A DNA stretch of 64,000 bases from Brachybacterium alimentarium (GTDB lineage Bacteria; Actinomycetota; Actinomycetes; Actinomycetales; Dermabacteraceae). Every line of letters begins with the position of its first letter. Position 1 is the first letter of the stretch. The stretch lies in NCBI RefSeq assembly GCF_002332425.1, contig NZ_NRGS01000004.1:124001-188000 (forward strand), read 5' to 3'. The notes beneath the pieces are model-generated. The model saw nothing but the letters and a program-made list of their open reading frames with translations. It did no database searches and was not told the DNA's origin. Of this stretch, positions 43,896 through 55,477 are shown piece after piece. Both the position numbers and the translations under genes were made by a program.

Positions 43896-45078
43896 GGATG
43901 CTCACCTCTGCAGGGGTCGGTGCGGTGGCCGCGAGCAGCTCTGCGGCCAGTGGGGGAACGACGGACAGGCCGTCGAGGTCGACGCCGTCGCGCGGGGTGC
44001 GGGTGGTGACCGCGCGGTCCCACCAGGCGGTGAGGTCGGCGACGGCGAGGTCGGTGATCTCGGCGGTCTCGAGGGCTCCGACGGCGGCGAGGGCGTGTGC
44101 GCGGCGGCGCTGCTCCTGGCGGCGTCGGCTGCGCGGGACGACGAGGGCGGGGGTGTCGGTGACGAGCACCTCGGCGATCGTGTTGTACCCGCCCATGCAC
44201 AGCACGGCGGCGGCCTCGGCGGTGAGCTCGGGCGCGTCGGGGGCGGTGCGCACCACGGTGGTGCGCTGCCCGGCGAGCGCCTGCAGCTCCGTGACCTCGG
44301 CGGGCGCCATCTGGGGGCCGGTGATCAGCAGGTGCCGATGGCCGGCGGGCGGCTCGGCGCGTACGGCGAGGCGGGCGAGCTCGGTGCCGTCGGAGCCGCC
44401 GCCGAGGACGGTCAGGACGAACGGATCGGGCGCAGCGGCGCTCGGGCGGGGGCTGCGCACGGCGGGGCGGCCGTGGCCCAGGTAGCCGGTGGTGGTGGCG
44501 AGGCGGGCGAGCGCCGGTGGGAGCTCTCCGGTGCGGCGGGGGTCGTAGACCCGCTCGTCGCCGTACACCCAGACCGCGTCGAGGTGGCGGGCCACGTGCT
44601 CGGCGCCGCCCAGCCGCTCCCATTCGGCGGCGGCGACGCGCGGGGTGTCCAGCACCTCGCGCAGGCCCAGCACGGTGGCTCCGCCGCGGGCGCGCTGGCT
44701 GCGCAGCACCGGCAGCAGCTCGCCGTCGATGCCGAAGGGGTGGCGGTCGACGATCAGGAGGTCGGGACGGAGCACGGAGAGCGCGGCGTCGATGGTGGCG
44801 CTGCGCAGGTCACGAAGCGCGTCGGCGTCCGTCCCGAGTCGTCGCGGCACGTAGCCGTCGCCGCGGCGGGTGAGGCCGGGCAGCACGAGCCAGTCCCACC
44901 CGTCCGGGAGCGGGTCGCGGCCCGCGTCGGGATGCCCGGCGATCAGCAGTCCGCGCACGGCGGTGCCGGTCAGTGCCGGGAGCTGCTCGGCCAGTGCGTA
45001 GGCGAGCGCGCGGTTGCGTCGCGCATGGCCGAGTCCCACGGAGTCGTGGGAGTACAGCGCGATCGTGGTCTCCACCAT
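43885..45078 (-). CDS. MurG/GT28-like glycosyltransferase
   Basis: 397 residues. The N-terminus ALYSHDSVGLGHARRNRALA carries the GxGHxxR loop of the MurG/GT28-type GT-B enzymes; the C-terminal donor half has FVLTVLGGGSDGTELA and VLCMGGYNTIAEVLVTDTPA, with the Gly-Gly and Glu positions that bind the nucleotide sugar. It is the first of six genes coupled by overlaps or 2-base gaps. AGGAGG lies nine bases before ATG 45078. Three 11-bp direct repeats lie 52-84 bases upstream, so this is probably where regulated transcription of the cluster begins. Confidence 0.88.
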   Translation of the reverse strand: MVETTIALYSHDSVGLGHARRNRALAYALAEQLPALTGTAVRGLLIAGHPDAGRDPLPDGWDWLVLPGLTRRGDGYVPRRLGTDADALRDLRSATIDAALSVLRPDLLIVDRHPFGIDGELLPVLRSQRARGGATVLGLREVLDTPRVAAAEWERLGGAEHVARHLDAVWVYGDERVYDPRRTGELPPALARLATTTGYLGHGRPAVRSPRPSAAAPDPFVLTVLGGGSDGTELARLAVRAEPPAGHRHLLITGPQMAPAEVTELQALAGQRTTVVRTAPDAPELTAEAAAVLCMGGYNTIAEVLVTDTPALVVPRSRRRQEQRRRAHALAAVGALETAEITDLAVADLTAWWDRAVTTRTPRDGVDLDGLSVVPPLAAELLAATAPTPAEVSIHAV

Positions 45079-45129
45079 GGGGTCCGGGCCTCCTGCAGCG
45101 TCTCGAGTGAACGCCAGGAGAATCGCAAA

Positions 45130-45162
45130 GGGCCATGAGGTGGGGATGAGGCGCGGATGAGG
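45130..45162 (-). promoter_or_regulatory. Three 11-bp direct repeats, PHO-box-like
   Basis: Read on the minus strand the units are CCTCATCCGCG, CCTCATCCCCA and CCTCATGGCCC, contiguous and exactly 11 bases each (45162-45152, 45151-45141, 45140-45130). One-turn-spaced direct repeats are bound by OmpR/PhoB-type regulators. The first unit matches nine of eleven positions of the Streptomyces PhoP repeat pattern as I recall it. Confidence 0.55.
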
Positions 45163-45202
45163 ACTCTCTCAGGAAGTGACCGGACCGGGGCCACCCGTCG
45201 GA

Positions 45203-48607
<3,405 letters not shown>

Positions 48608-48870
48608 GCGGCAGACACCTCCGGGCAGCGTGCAGCCGACTCCGCCGTCACGGCATCGGCCGCGGCGGGTGCACAGGCGAGGAACAGCGAAGACATGGCA
48701 CTCCTGATCGTCATCGGAAGGCGACCTGTCTGGGCGAGGACAGGCACCGCTCAGTGTGTCACCATCAGGGCGTTTCCTCCCAGCGCGACCACCTCCGATG
48801 AGCGCGCTCTGACACCGAGAGCGAGACCGGCGCCCGTTGGGGGCCCACTGCGCCACGAGCGAACGTGCAC

Positions 48871-48908
48871 GCAGGCCTCTCGTGCCTGCACACTCCGCGT
48901 AGTACCAT
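48871..48908 (+). promoter_or_regulatory. Promoter with overlapping palindrome before DsbA-family gene
   Basis: GCAGGC-N7-GCCTGC (48871-48889) ends 13 bases before a TACCAT -10 hexamer (48903-48908), so it covers the -35 position and may be a repressor site. The rest of the 366-base gap 48608-48973 holds the ribosome-binding site of the minus-strand gene and nothing else I can name. Confidence 0.4.
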
Positions 48909-48973
48909 TTTCAAGCAAACGCAGGTTCTGCGACACCCGCGGCATCTGCACCTGCACCACGATGGAGGCCGGC

Positions 48974-49687
48974 ATGACCGACGACGACAAGACCTCGAGC
49001 ATCCCGGCCCCCGCCGAGCCGCTGATCACCGTGGACGTGTGGACCGACGTGGTCTGCCCCTGGTGCTACATCGGAGAGTCCCGCCTGCACGACGCGATCG
49101 CCGCCGAGGGCCTCGAGGACCAGGTGCACGTGCGCGCCCACTCCTTCGAGCTGGACCCCACGGCGCCGACCGACACCGTGCGGGACAACGTCGCCCATCT
49201 CGTCGCAGCCAAGGGCATGCCTGAGGAGAAGGTGCGCGAGATGGAGGGCCAGATCCAAGCGATGGCGCAGGAGCTCGATCGCGCGTATGTGACCGACCGC
49301 CCGATGGCCAACACCCGCGGCGTGCATCGCGTGATGCAGGCGATCGGCGAAGCGCACGGCGTCGATGCCGCGACCGACTTCTTCATGGACCTGCAGCGCG
49401 GCTACTTCACCGGGAGCTCGGACCCGTTCGACGCCGACGCGGTGGTGGCGCGCGCGGTCGAGGCTGGTCTTCCCGAGGCTGCGGCGCGGGCTGCCCATGC
49501 CGGGGAGACGCATGACGCTCAGGTCGAGGCCGACGTGCGCGAGGCGGTGCAGATGGGTGCACGCGGCGTCCCGTTCTTCCTGTTCAACGACAAGTACACG
49601 GCCCCTGGGGCGCTGCCGCTGGACGCCTTCCGCCAGGCTCTGCGGCAGATCATCGACGAAGCTCGGGCCGAGCGGGCACACTCATGA
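48974..49687 (+). CDS. DsbA-family oxidoreductase, FrnE-like
   Basis: 237 residues without a signal peptide, so probably cytoplasmic. The thioredoxin-fold active site is VWTDVVCPWCYIGESRL (CPWC at about residues 25-28), followed by the helical DsbA insertion and the cis-Pro loop GARGVPFFLFNDKY. This is the FrnE/polyketide-dithiol-isomerase branch of DsbA proteins. GGAGG lies five bases before ATG 48974. The stop overlaps the next gene (ATGA). FrnE of Deinococcus radiodurans, as I recall, carries a second Cys pair in a C-terminal extension; this protein lacks it, but the coupled microprotein ends in such a pair. Confidence 0.9.
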   Translation: MTDDDKTSSIPAPAEPLITVDVWTDVVCPWCYIGESRLHDAIAAEGLEDQVHVRAHSFELDPTAPTDTVRDNVAHLVAAKGMPEEKVREMEGQIQAMAQELDRAYVTDRPMANTRGVHRVMQAIGEAHGVDAATDFFMDLQRGYFTGSSDPFDADAVVARAVEAGLPEAAARAAHAGETHDAQVEADVREAVQMGARGVPFFLFNDKYTAPGALPLDAFRQALRQIIDEARAERAHS

Positions 49688-49869
49688 CCGACATGGCCGG
49701 CCCAGGCGCGAGCGGGCGCGACGCGAGTCCGCTCGGCGCAGGTGAGCGAGCCGTCGCCGCGGACAGCACGGAGCCGCAGACCTCCCCTCCCCTGGTCTCG
49801 CTCACGTCGCTGCTCGGTGGCGACGTCGAGGGCGGCGCGTCCTGCGCGGCTGACGGCACCTGCGACTGA
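49684..49869 (+). CDS. 61-residue microprotein with C-terminal CX5C, coupled to DsbA-family gene
   Basis: Starts in an ATGA overlap with the oxidoreductase gene. The first half is disordered; PPLVSLTSLLGGDVEGG then leads to the C-terminal SCAADGTCD, a CX5C pair one residue from the end. Gly-flanked terminal Cys pairs of this kind occur as the tail of many FrnE-like proteins, so this may be that tail made as a separate polypeptide, acting as a redox shuttle or substrate of the oxidoreductase. Too short for database-style recognition; coding is supported by the coupling and by the intact frame. Confidence 0.6.
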   Translation: MTDMAGPGASGRDASPLGAGERAVAADSTEPQTSPPLVSLTSLLGGDVEGGASCAADGTCD

Positions 49870-49976
49870 GGGGCCGCCGAGTCGGCCGCGCGGGCGGCAA
49901 AAATAGGCAGACAGGCAGACGGACGGAAGCGGGCCGCCAGCTCCGTTCGCCCACCGCTCACCCGCCGCGCATGCAG

Positions 49977-50041
49977 AACGCGGGACTCTACGGACCGGCC
50001 AACCCGTATATGGGTTCGGCGGATCCATGGAGTCCCGCGTT
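49977..50041. repeat. Long imperfect hairpin between convergent genes
   Basis: AACGCGGGACTC (49977-49988) pairs with GAGTCCCGCGTT (50030-50041); the 41 bases between also fold partly (ACCC with GGGT around GTATAT). It may terminate the microprotein transcript and the convergent VOC gene, or be a remnant inverted repeat. An A-run lies at 49911-49915. Confidence 0.5.
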
Positions 50042-50163
50042 TCCGCTCTACCCCAACGCTCGGCCGCGCAGCCGGCCACAAGGGCGCCATCCCCCAGGTC
50101 AGCGGCCACAGCGGCGACAGGGGGCGCCGCCCGACAGACCAGCCGGCCGGCCCCGCGGCACGA

Positions 50164-51114
50164 TCAGCGAGCCAGCAGCTCCTCGGTGTCGGTTCCGGGA
50201 AGGCTGATCGCCACCGGGGTGGCCCACGGGTCGAGGACCTTCACCGCGCGGCCGTCGTCGGCGAAGGAGAGGCCAGCGGCCTTCAGCCGACCGGTCAGGG
50301 CGTCGAGATCATCTCGGCCGGGAACCGTGATGGCGACGTCGGCCAGGCCCAGCGAGGTGGCGCGCGGTCCGGCACCACGGCTGTTCCACGTGTTCATGGC
50401 GACGTGGTGGTGGTAGCCGCCGGCGGCCGCGAACAGGGCGCCGGGATGGGAGCCCACAGTGGTCTCGAAGCCGAGCGCGTCGACGTAGAACGCGCGGGCG
50501 GCATCGACGTCGCCGACCTGCAGGTGCACGTGGCCCACGATCCCAGGGCGGAGCCCGGGGGAAGCGGCGACGTCGTCGGTGAGGTGCTCGCTCAGGTAGG
50601 CGTTGGGATCGAGGTACAGGGAGTCCATCGCGACCTGGCCGTTGCTCCAGGTCCACTGGTCGCGGGGGCGGTCCCAGTACAGCTCGATGCCGTTGCCCTC
50701 GGGATCGGTGAAGTAGAACGCCTCGGAGACGAGGTGGTCGCTCGAGCCGACGAAGCGCGAACGGGGATCCTGGGCGGCGCGCAGCACGGTCCCGGCGAGC
50801 GCCGCTTGATCCTCGAAGAGGAAGGCGGTGTGGAAGAGGCCGGCCTGTCGGGGATCGACGGGGGGCAGGCCAGGGGTGGCGACGAGGCGCACGAAGGGGA
50901 TACCGCCGCGGCCGAGGACGCGGTGGACCTCGCCGTTCACGCGCGCCTTCTCCTCGAGCGAGGTGAGCGCGAGGGCGTTCTCGTAGTAGGAACTCATCAG
51001 CTCGAGGTCACCGACGCGCAGGGTCACGGCATCCATGGCGAGATCGGCGGAGAGGTGGCGTTCGTCCGCTGCTCCGGTCGCGGCAGTGGGCATGGTCAGG
51101 GGCGAGGAGTTCAT
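50164..51114 (-). CDS. VOC-superfamily dioxygenase-like protein (catechol 2,3-dioxygenase type)
   Basis: 316 residues made of two tandem vicinal-oxygen-chelate modules. Module 1 has AVTLRVGDLELMSSYYENAL and YFTDPEGNGIELYWDRP; module 2 has VGHVHLQVGDVDAARAFYVD and GGYHHHVAMNTWNSRGAGP, with candidate metal ligands His near GHVHLQV, His in YHHHV and Glu near the end. This is the CatE/YfiE layout of ring-cleaving dioxygenases and glyoxalase-like proteins. GGAAGGA lies six bases before ATG 51114. Bacillus CatE genes respond to quinones; no regulator is adjacent here, though the promoter region contains a short inverted repeat. Confidence 0.88.
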   Translation of the reverse strand: MNSSPLTMPTAATGAADERHLSADLAMDAVTLRVGDLELMSSYYENALALTSLEEKARVNGEVHRVLGRGGIPFVRLVATPGLPPVDPRQAGLFHTAFLFEDQAALAGTVLRAAQDPRSRFVGSSDHLVSEAFYFTDPEGNGIELYWDRPRDQWTWSNGQVAMDSLYLDPNAYLSEHLTDDVAASPGLRPGIVGHVHLQVGDVDAARAFYVDALGFETTVGSHPGALFAAAGGYHHHVAMNTWNSRGAGPRATSLGLADVAITVPGRDDLDALTGRLKAAGLSFADDGRAVKVLDPWATPVAISLPGTDTEELLAR

Positions 51115-51149
51115 GGGCGATCCTTCCGATCGATGTCGTCGCCACCATC

Positions 51150-51178
51150 ATGACCCAATTTAGCTGAATCTTCAACGA
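51150..51178 (-). promoter_or_regulatory. Promoter of VOC gene
   Basis: On the minus strand TTGAAG, 17 bases, then CATGAT, inside a rare A+T-rich island. TTGAA and TTCAG form a small inverted repeat at the -35. Confidence 0.45.
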
Positions 51179-51234
51179 ATAGGTGACGCACCCCGCCGCG
51201 CTTTCTCGGCGGCCCTCCAGAGCTCCGTTCGCGC

Positions 51235-53463
51235 TCAGTCCCCGTAGGCCCTCAGTGCCACGATGCGTGCCGTTGTCGCGCCGTTCGTGTCCTCGACCAC
51301 GACGCGCAGGGCATCGGCGCGCAGCGGATGCTCGAGCGGGAAGGACCGGTGGCGTTCGCGGTTCTCCCGGATCCGAGCGATCTCCTGCCAGTGCGTGCCG
51401 ACGCGAGCCTCGAGACGCGCGGTGCGCACCAGCGTGGTCATCGTGTCGTCGGAGGTGCGGTGGTGGTGGAGGTTGATGAGGTCCTCGTTGAGGTCGTCGT
51501 CGAGGACGACGTCGACGGCCGTGATCTCCTGCGGCGCCGGCCAGCGGAGCTGCAACCAGGGCTGCGGATCCTCGGAGGTGTCGGCGGAGACCCACATCGC
51601 CGGACCGCCGTAGGGCCGTGCGTACCCGCCGACCGCCTGCTCGGGGAGGAAAGCACGAGTGGGCGACCCCGCACGGAAGCAGATGCCCTGACCATGCAGC
51701 GTCTCCTTCCAGTACCGCCACTGCTCGGGACTCGCCTCGTCCGGTGGCAGGTCACGGTGCCTCATCGTGACCGTGCCGGGCTCCACCCGATCGCCCTGAT
51801 GGACCTCGAGCAGCGGGTTCCTGCGCAGCACGACGACGGCGTTCTGCGCCATCTCAGGCTCCCAGTCCAGATCGGCCCGCACCCAGGAACGCCCCTGACG
51901 GACCGGTGCCTCGACGCTGCGCACACGGGTCGCGGGCAGGTAGTTCTGCGGCCGGCCCACGCTGTGCAGCTCGACGACGAGCTCGGTGTCCTCGATCGCG
52001 TCGACCAGGATCTCGACCGACCCCAGCATCGGGTCGACCGGCAGCACGAGGGCGAGGTCGTGATCGAGCACGACCCGCCCGGTGCTCCGCGTCGAGGCGA
52101 GCATCTCCTGGTGGGAGGACGCCGTCACCTCGGCTCCGAGCGCCAGGTTCGCCGGATCGTCGTCGAGGACGCCGAGCAGCGAGGCGTCCGCGCGCATCAT
52201 CGCCCGGTGCAGTTCGGGGACGTGGTCGGCAGCGAGAGAACGGGGGCTCACCCCGAGCCGGCCGGCGACCGCGGCGCCGATGCCGGCGGCCTCGCCGAGG
52301 ATGCCGCAGGTGGCCATCACACGTGTGCTCCCGAAGGCGACGTGGCTGGCACTGATGTCGCGGCCGGCCATCCAGAGGTTCGAGACGTTGCGCGAGTACA
52401 GCGCACGCACCGGGATGTGATAGTTCCCGTCGGGGTGCCAGTGCCGCGACCCCTTCTCGCTCGCGTACACACCGCCTACAGGGTGGAGGTCGATCGACCA
52501 GCCGCCGAAGCCGATCCGGTCGTCGAACTCGGTCTGGCCGAGCACGTCGTGCTGGGTGAGGACGTGATCGCCGACGAACCGTCGGTACTCGCGCTTGCCG
52601 GGCACGGCGCCCACCCATTCGAGGCTGAGGGTGTCCGCATCGAATCGCCCGGAATTCTTGATGTGGTCCCAGAGTCCGTAGCAGACGGCCTGCAGCTCAT
52701 CACGGATCCGCTCGTTGTCGCGGACGACGTCGAGGTGGCCGCCCCATTCGATCCACCAGAAGTCGCAGCCGTTCATCGTCTGCCGGATCACGCGGTTCTG
52801 CGGGATGGCGGTCGCTGCGATGTCGACCGCGAACGGCGGGGCGACGAACTTCTGCGGATGCCCGACGTCCTTGGTGTAGAAGAGGATCGTGGAGCCGAGC
52901 ATGTCCTCCCCCGCGTGCTCGGGCGCCCAGGACTCCCCGAACCTCTCGCGCGGCTCGCTCCCCCGCATGGTCTCCGCGCCGGCCAGGTGGCCGACCAGGC
53001 CGTCGCCGCTGCAGTCGATGAAGGACTCACCGCTGAACCTGATCCGACGCTCGGAGCCGCTCATCCACCCGGTGACGGAGCGGATCGCCCGGGCATCGTC
53101 GGGCCCGTCGGCCTCGACCTCGGTCACATCGGTGTTGAGGAAGAGCTCGATGTTCGGCTCGGCACGCACCTTCTCCAGCAGCAGCAGGTCCCAGTAGTAC
53201 GGATTCCCGTCGGGGTTGCGGAACTGGTTCTCGACATACAGCTCGCCCATGATGCCGGTCTCGCGGGCAAACAGGTGGATCCCGTGCGCGGTGGCGCCGC
53301 AGACCCAGACCCGCACCTCGCTCGACGAGTTCCCGCCGAGGACGGGCCGGTTCTGGACGAGGGCGACACGGCTGCCCTGACGGGCGGCTCCGATCGCTGC
53401 GCAGACGCCGGCGAGGCCTCCTCCCACCACGACGATGTCGGTGGTGACGGATTCGGTGAGCAT
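51235..53463 (-). CDS. FAD-dependent oxidoreductase with C-terminal beta domain
   Basis: 742 residues. The N-terminal Rossmann motif IVVVGGGLAGVCAAIGAARQ and VLGGNSSSEVRVW place it in the FAD_oxidored (PF12831) group. A second FAD motif lies near NLWMAGRDISASHVAFGSTR, with the family's TCGILGEAAGIGAA. The last ~250 residues are beta-rich and may hold a discoidin-like carbohydrate-binding fold (QPWLQLRWPAPQEITAVDVV). No signal peptide, so it works inside the cell, probably oxidising a sugar or glycoside brought in by the neighbouring importer. AAGGA lies six bases before ATG 53463. Downstream of the RpiR gene in the same run. Confidence 0.85.
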   Translation of the reverse strand: MLTESVTTDIVVVGGGLAGVCAAIGAARQGSRVALVQNRPVLGGNSSSEVRVWVCGATAHGIHLFARETGIMGELYVENQFRNPDGNPYYWDLLLLEKVRAEPNIELFLNTDVTEVEADGPDDARAIRSVTGWMSGSERRIRFSGESFIDCSGDGLVGHLAGAETMRGSEPRERFGESWAPEHAGEDMLGSTILFYTKDVGHPQKFVAPPFAVDIAATAIPQNRVIRQTMNGCDFWWIEWGGHLDVVRDNERIRDELQAVCYGLWDHIKNSGRFDADTLSLEWVGAVPGKREYRRFVGDHVLTQHDVLGQTEFDDRIGFGGWSIDLHPVGGVYASEKGSRHWHPDGNYHIPVRALYSRNVSNLWMAGRDISASHVAFGSTRVMATCGILGEAAGIGAAVAGRLGVSPRSLAADHVPELHRAMMRADASLLGVLDDDPANLALGAEVTASSHQEMLASTRSTGRVVLDHDLALVLPVDPMLGSVEILVDAIEDTELVVELHSVGRPQNYLPATRVRSVEAPVRQGRSWVRADLDWEPEMAQNAVVVLRRNPLLEVHQGDRVEPGTVTMRHRDLPPDEASPEQWRYWKETLHGQGICFRAGSPTRAFLPEQAVGGYARPYGGPAMWVSADTSEDPQPWLQLRWPAPQEITAVDVVLDDDLNEDLINLHHHRTSDDTMTTLVRTARLEARVGTHWQEIARIRENRERHRSFPLEHPLRADALRVVVEDTNGATTARIVALRAYGD

Positions 53464-53498
53464 GGGGATCCTTCCTGCGGGGGTGGTGATGCGTGAGG

Positions 53499-54407
53499 TC
53501 AGAGGTCGGTGTCGTGCCGCGAGGCGGGCGAGTTCGTCTCCAGAGTCCCGTCGTCCACGAAGCGCATGGTGGGGTCGGCGGAGCGGCGCTGGGCGACGAG
53601 CAGCCAGAGCATGCTGGTGAGCAGGGTGTCGCTCGCGCGGCCGGCGAAATGCTGGGTCCACACCGCACCGTTCCGGATGCCGGTGAACAGCGGGATGTCG
53701 GCCGCCCGATCGAGCTCGGCACCGGGCGCTCCGTGCACGGCGATCGTGGTGGCGCCGGTCCGTGCTGCGCTCCGCAGCAGCTGCAGGGCGGTCTCGTCCT
53801 TCCCGGAGCGGTTGAGCACCAGGACCACATCCCGCTCGGTGAAGGTGCGGGAGACGAGCTCGAGGGTGCGTGACCCCGCCTCGTGGCACCAGACGGCGAC
53901 GCCGATCCGCTGGAGCCGCAGGTAGAGCTCGCGCACGGCGATGGAATCGCCCCACTCCCCGTGCAGGTGCACGCGCTCGGCCGCGGTGATCGCCTCGGCC
54001 GCGCGCTCGACCTGCGCCTGGTCGATCAGCGCGGCGGCGTCACGCAGGGCGCGGGCCGCGGTGCCGGCGAGGATGTCGAGGACCTCCCCGGGGGCGTCGG
54101 CGGGCGTGATGGCCGTTCCGATGTCGCGCTCCCATCCGGACTGCGCCGCCCTGCCGTTGTCGAGGGCGATCGCCGCGCGCAGGGCCGGGAACCCGGCGTA
54201 TCCGAGCTTGCGCGCGAAACGGGAGACCGCGCCGGGGAAGGTCTCCGCCGACGCCGCGAGCGCGGTGATCGAGGAGTCCCCGGCAGCCAGGGGGTCGGCG
54301 AGGATCGCCTCGGCGATCCGGCGGTGCCCCGGGTTCAGCCGGGGCAGCTCCTCGTGGAGCCGTCCCAGGGCCGACGGGGAGGCGGCGGGGTCGGGAGTGG
54401 TGCTCAT
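53499..54407 (-). CDS. RpiR/MurR-family transcriptional regulator
   Basis: 302 residues. The N-terminal HTH_6 domain (about 15-90) contains SSITALAASAETFPGAVSRF, and the SIS sugar-phosphate isomerase domain (about 125-260) contains AERVHLHGEWGDSIAVREL and RDVVLVLNRSGKDETALQLL. SIS domains bind phosphosugars, so the protein should sense an intermediate of the island's pathway and control it. The palindromes in the divergent promoter at 57.8 kb are candidate binding sites, inferred from position. It lies between the permease and FAD oxidoreductase genes on the same strand. Confidence 0.92.
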   Translation of the reverse strand: MSTTPDPAASPSALGRLHEELPRLNPGHRRIAEAILADPLAAGDSSITALAASAETFPGAVSRFARKLGYAGFPALRAAIALDNGRAAQSGWERDIGTAITPADAPGEVLDILAGTAARALRDAAALIDQAQVERAAEAITAAERVHLHGEWGDSIAVRELYLRLQRIGVAVWCHEAGSRTLELVSRTFTERDVVLVLNRSGKDETALQLLRSAARTGATTIAVHGAPGAELDRAADIPLFTGIRNGAVWTQHFAGRASDTLLTSMLWLLVAQRRSADPTMRFVDDGTLETNSPASRHDTDL

Positions 54408-54514
54408 GGATGTTCGTCCTTGTGCGTTCGCGTGGGCGGGGGAAGTCGGTCGTGGGCCGTGGAGGCCGCTGCGAGCGACCGCGACCAGTGTGCTCGGAGA
54501 GCACGGATACGCGC

Positions 54515-55477
54515 CTACTTCAGAGCGCTCTCGGTCATCGCCCGCACGAATCGGCGTTGGAAGATCAGGAACACCAGCAGGATCGGGACGATCGAGATGA
54601 CCGATGCGGCCATCGACAGTCCTGCCGCCATCGCCCCGTTCTCGTCGGTGAAGCTGGTCAGCCCCATGGGGAGCGTGTAGTTCTCCGGAGTGGAGAGGAA
54701 GACCAGCGGGGTCTCGTAATCGTTCCAGGACCAGACGAACGTGAGGATCGCCAGCGCGCTGATCATCGACAGAGCGTTCGGCAGATAGATCCGGAAGAAG
54801 ATCTGGAGCTCGTTGGCGCCGTCGAGCCGTGCGGCCTCCGCGAACTCGTCCGGCTGGGAGACGAAGTACTGCCGCATGAGGAAGGTCCCCAGCACGGTGA
54901 ACATGCCCGGCAGGATCAGTGCCCACAGGGTGTCGTACAGGCTGAGCTTCTCGAAGTACACGAAGCGAGGGACCAGCAGCAGCTGGGCCGGGATCAGGGA
55001 GGTGGCGAGATAGGCGATGAACACCTTGCCGCGGCCCGGGAAGCGGAGCTTGGCGAAGGCGTATCCGGCCAGGGTCGCGGTGGTGAGCTCGCCGAGCACG
55101 CGGAGCGTGGCGACGAACACCGAGCTCCCGAAGGGGATGAGGATCGAGCTCTCCCCGAACAGCACCTCCGTGTAGTTCTCCCAGCGGGGCTCGTCCGGGA
55201 TCCACTGCATGGGGATCCGGAAGGCCTCCACATCCGGTTTGAGGGAGGTGGAGATCATCCAGGCGAAGGGCAGCAGGAACAGCAGCGCGAGGAGCCACAT
55301 CGGGATGCCCCAGGACCATCGGCGCACGCGGTCGCGGCGCCTGCGCAGCGCCTGCCGCGCGGCCATGCCGGTGCCGGGGCCCGGTCCCGCGCCGGCCTGC
55401 GCGCCCGCCCTCGTGCCGGGATGCGCGCCCCCGCGCGCTGCCTGTCCGCCCGGATCGGCGGTGGTCGTGTCAGTCAT
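54515..55477 (-). CDS. Sugar ABC transporter permease (MalG type)
   Basis: 320 residues, six membrane helices, CUT1-family inner-membrane subunit. The EAA loop with which it docks the ATPase is EAARLDGANELQIFFRIYLP. The N-terminal ~50 residues before the first helix are Gly/Pro/Ala-rich and unusually long. It overlaps the other permease gene by eight bases. No ATPase gene is in the island, so the importer probably borrows a shared MsiK-type ATPase, as is common for CUT1 importers in actinobacteria. Confidence 0.94.
   Translation of the reverse strand: MTDTTTADPGGQAARGGAHPGTRAGAQAGAGPGPGTGMAARQALRRRRDRVRRWSWGIPMWLLALLFLLPFAWMISTSLKPDVEAFRIPMQWIPDEPRWENYTEVLFGESSILIPFGSSVFVATLRVLGELTTATLAGYAFAKLRFPGRGKVFIAYLATSLIPAQLLLVPRFVYFEKLSLYDTLWALILPGMFTVLGTFLMRQYFVSQPDEFAEAARLDGANELQIFFRIYLPNALSMISALAILTFVWSWNDYETPLVFLSTPENYTLPMGLTSFTDENGAMAAGLSMAASVISIVPILLVFLIFQRRFVRAMTESALK

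Noticed and set aside
49977-50041. Insertion-sequence ends
   Set aside because: No transposase, no target duplication and only 65 bases between the outer ends.
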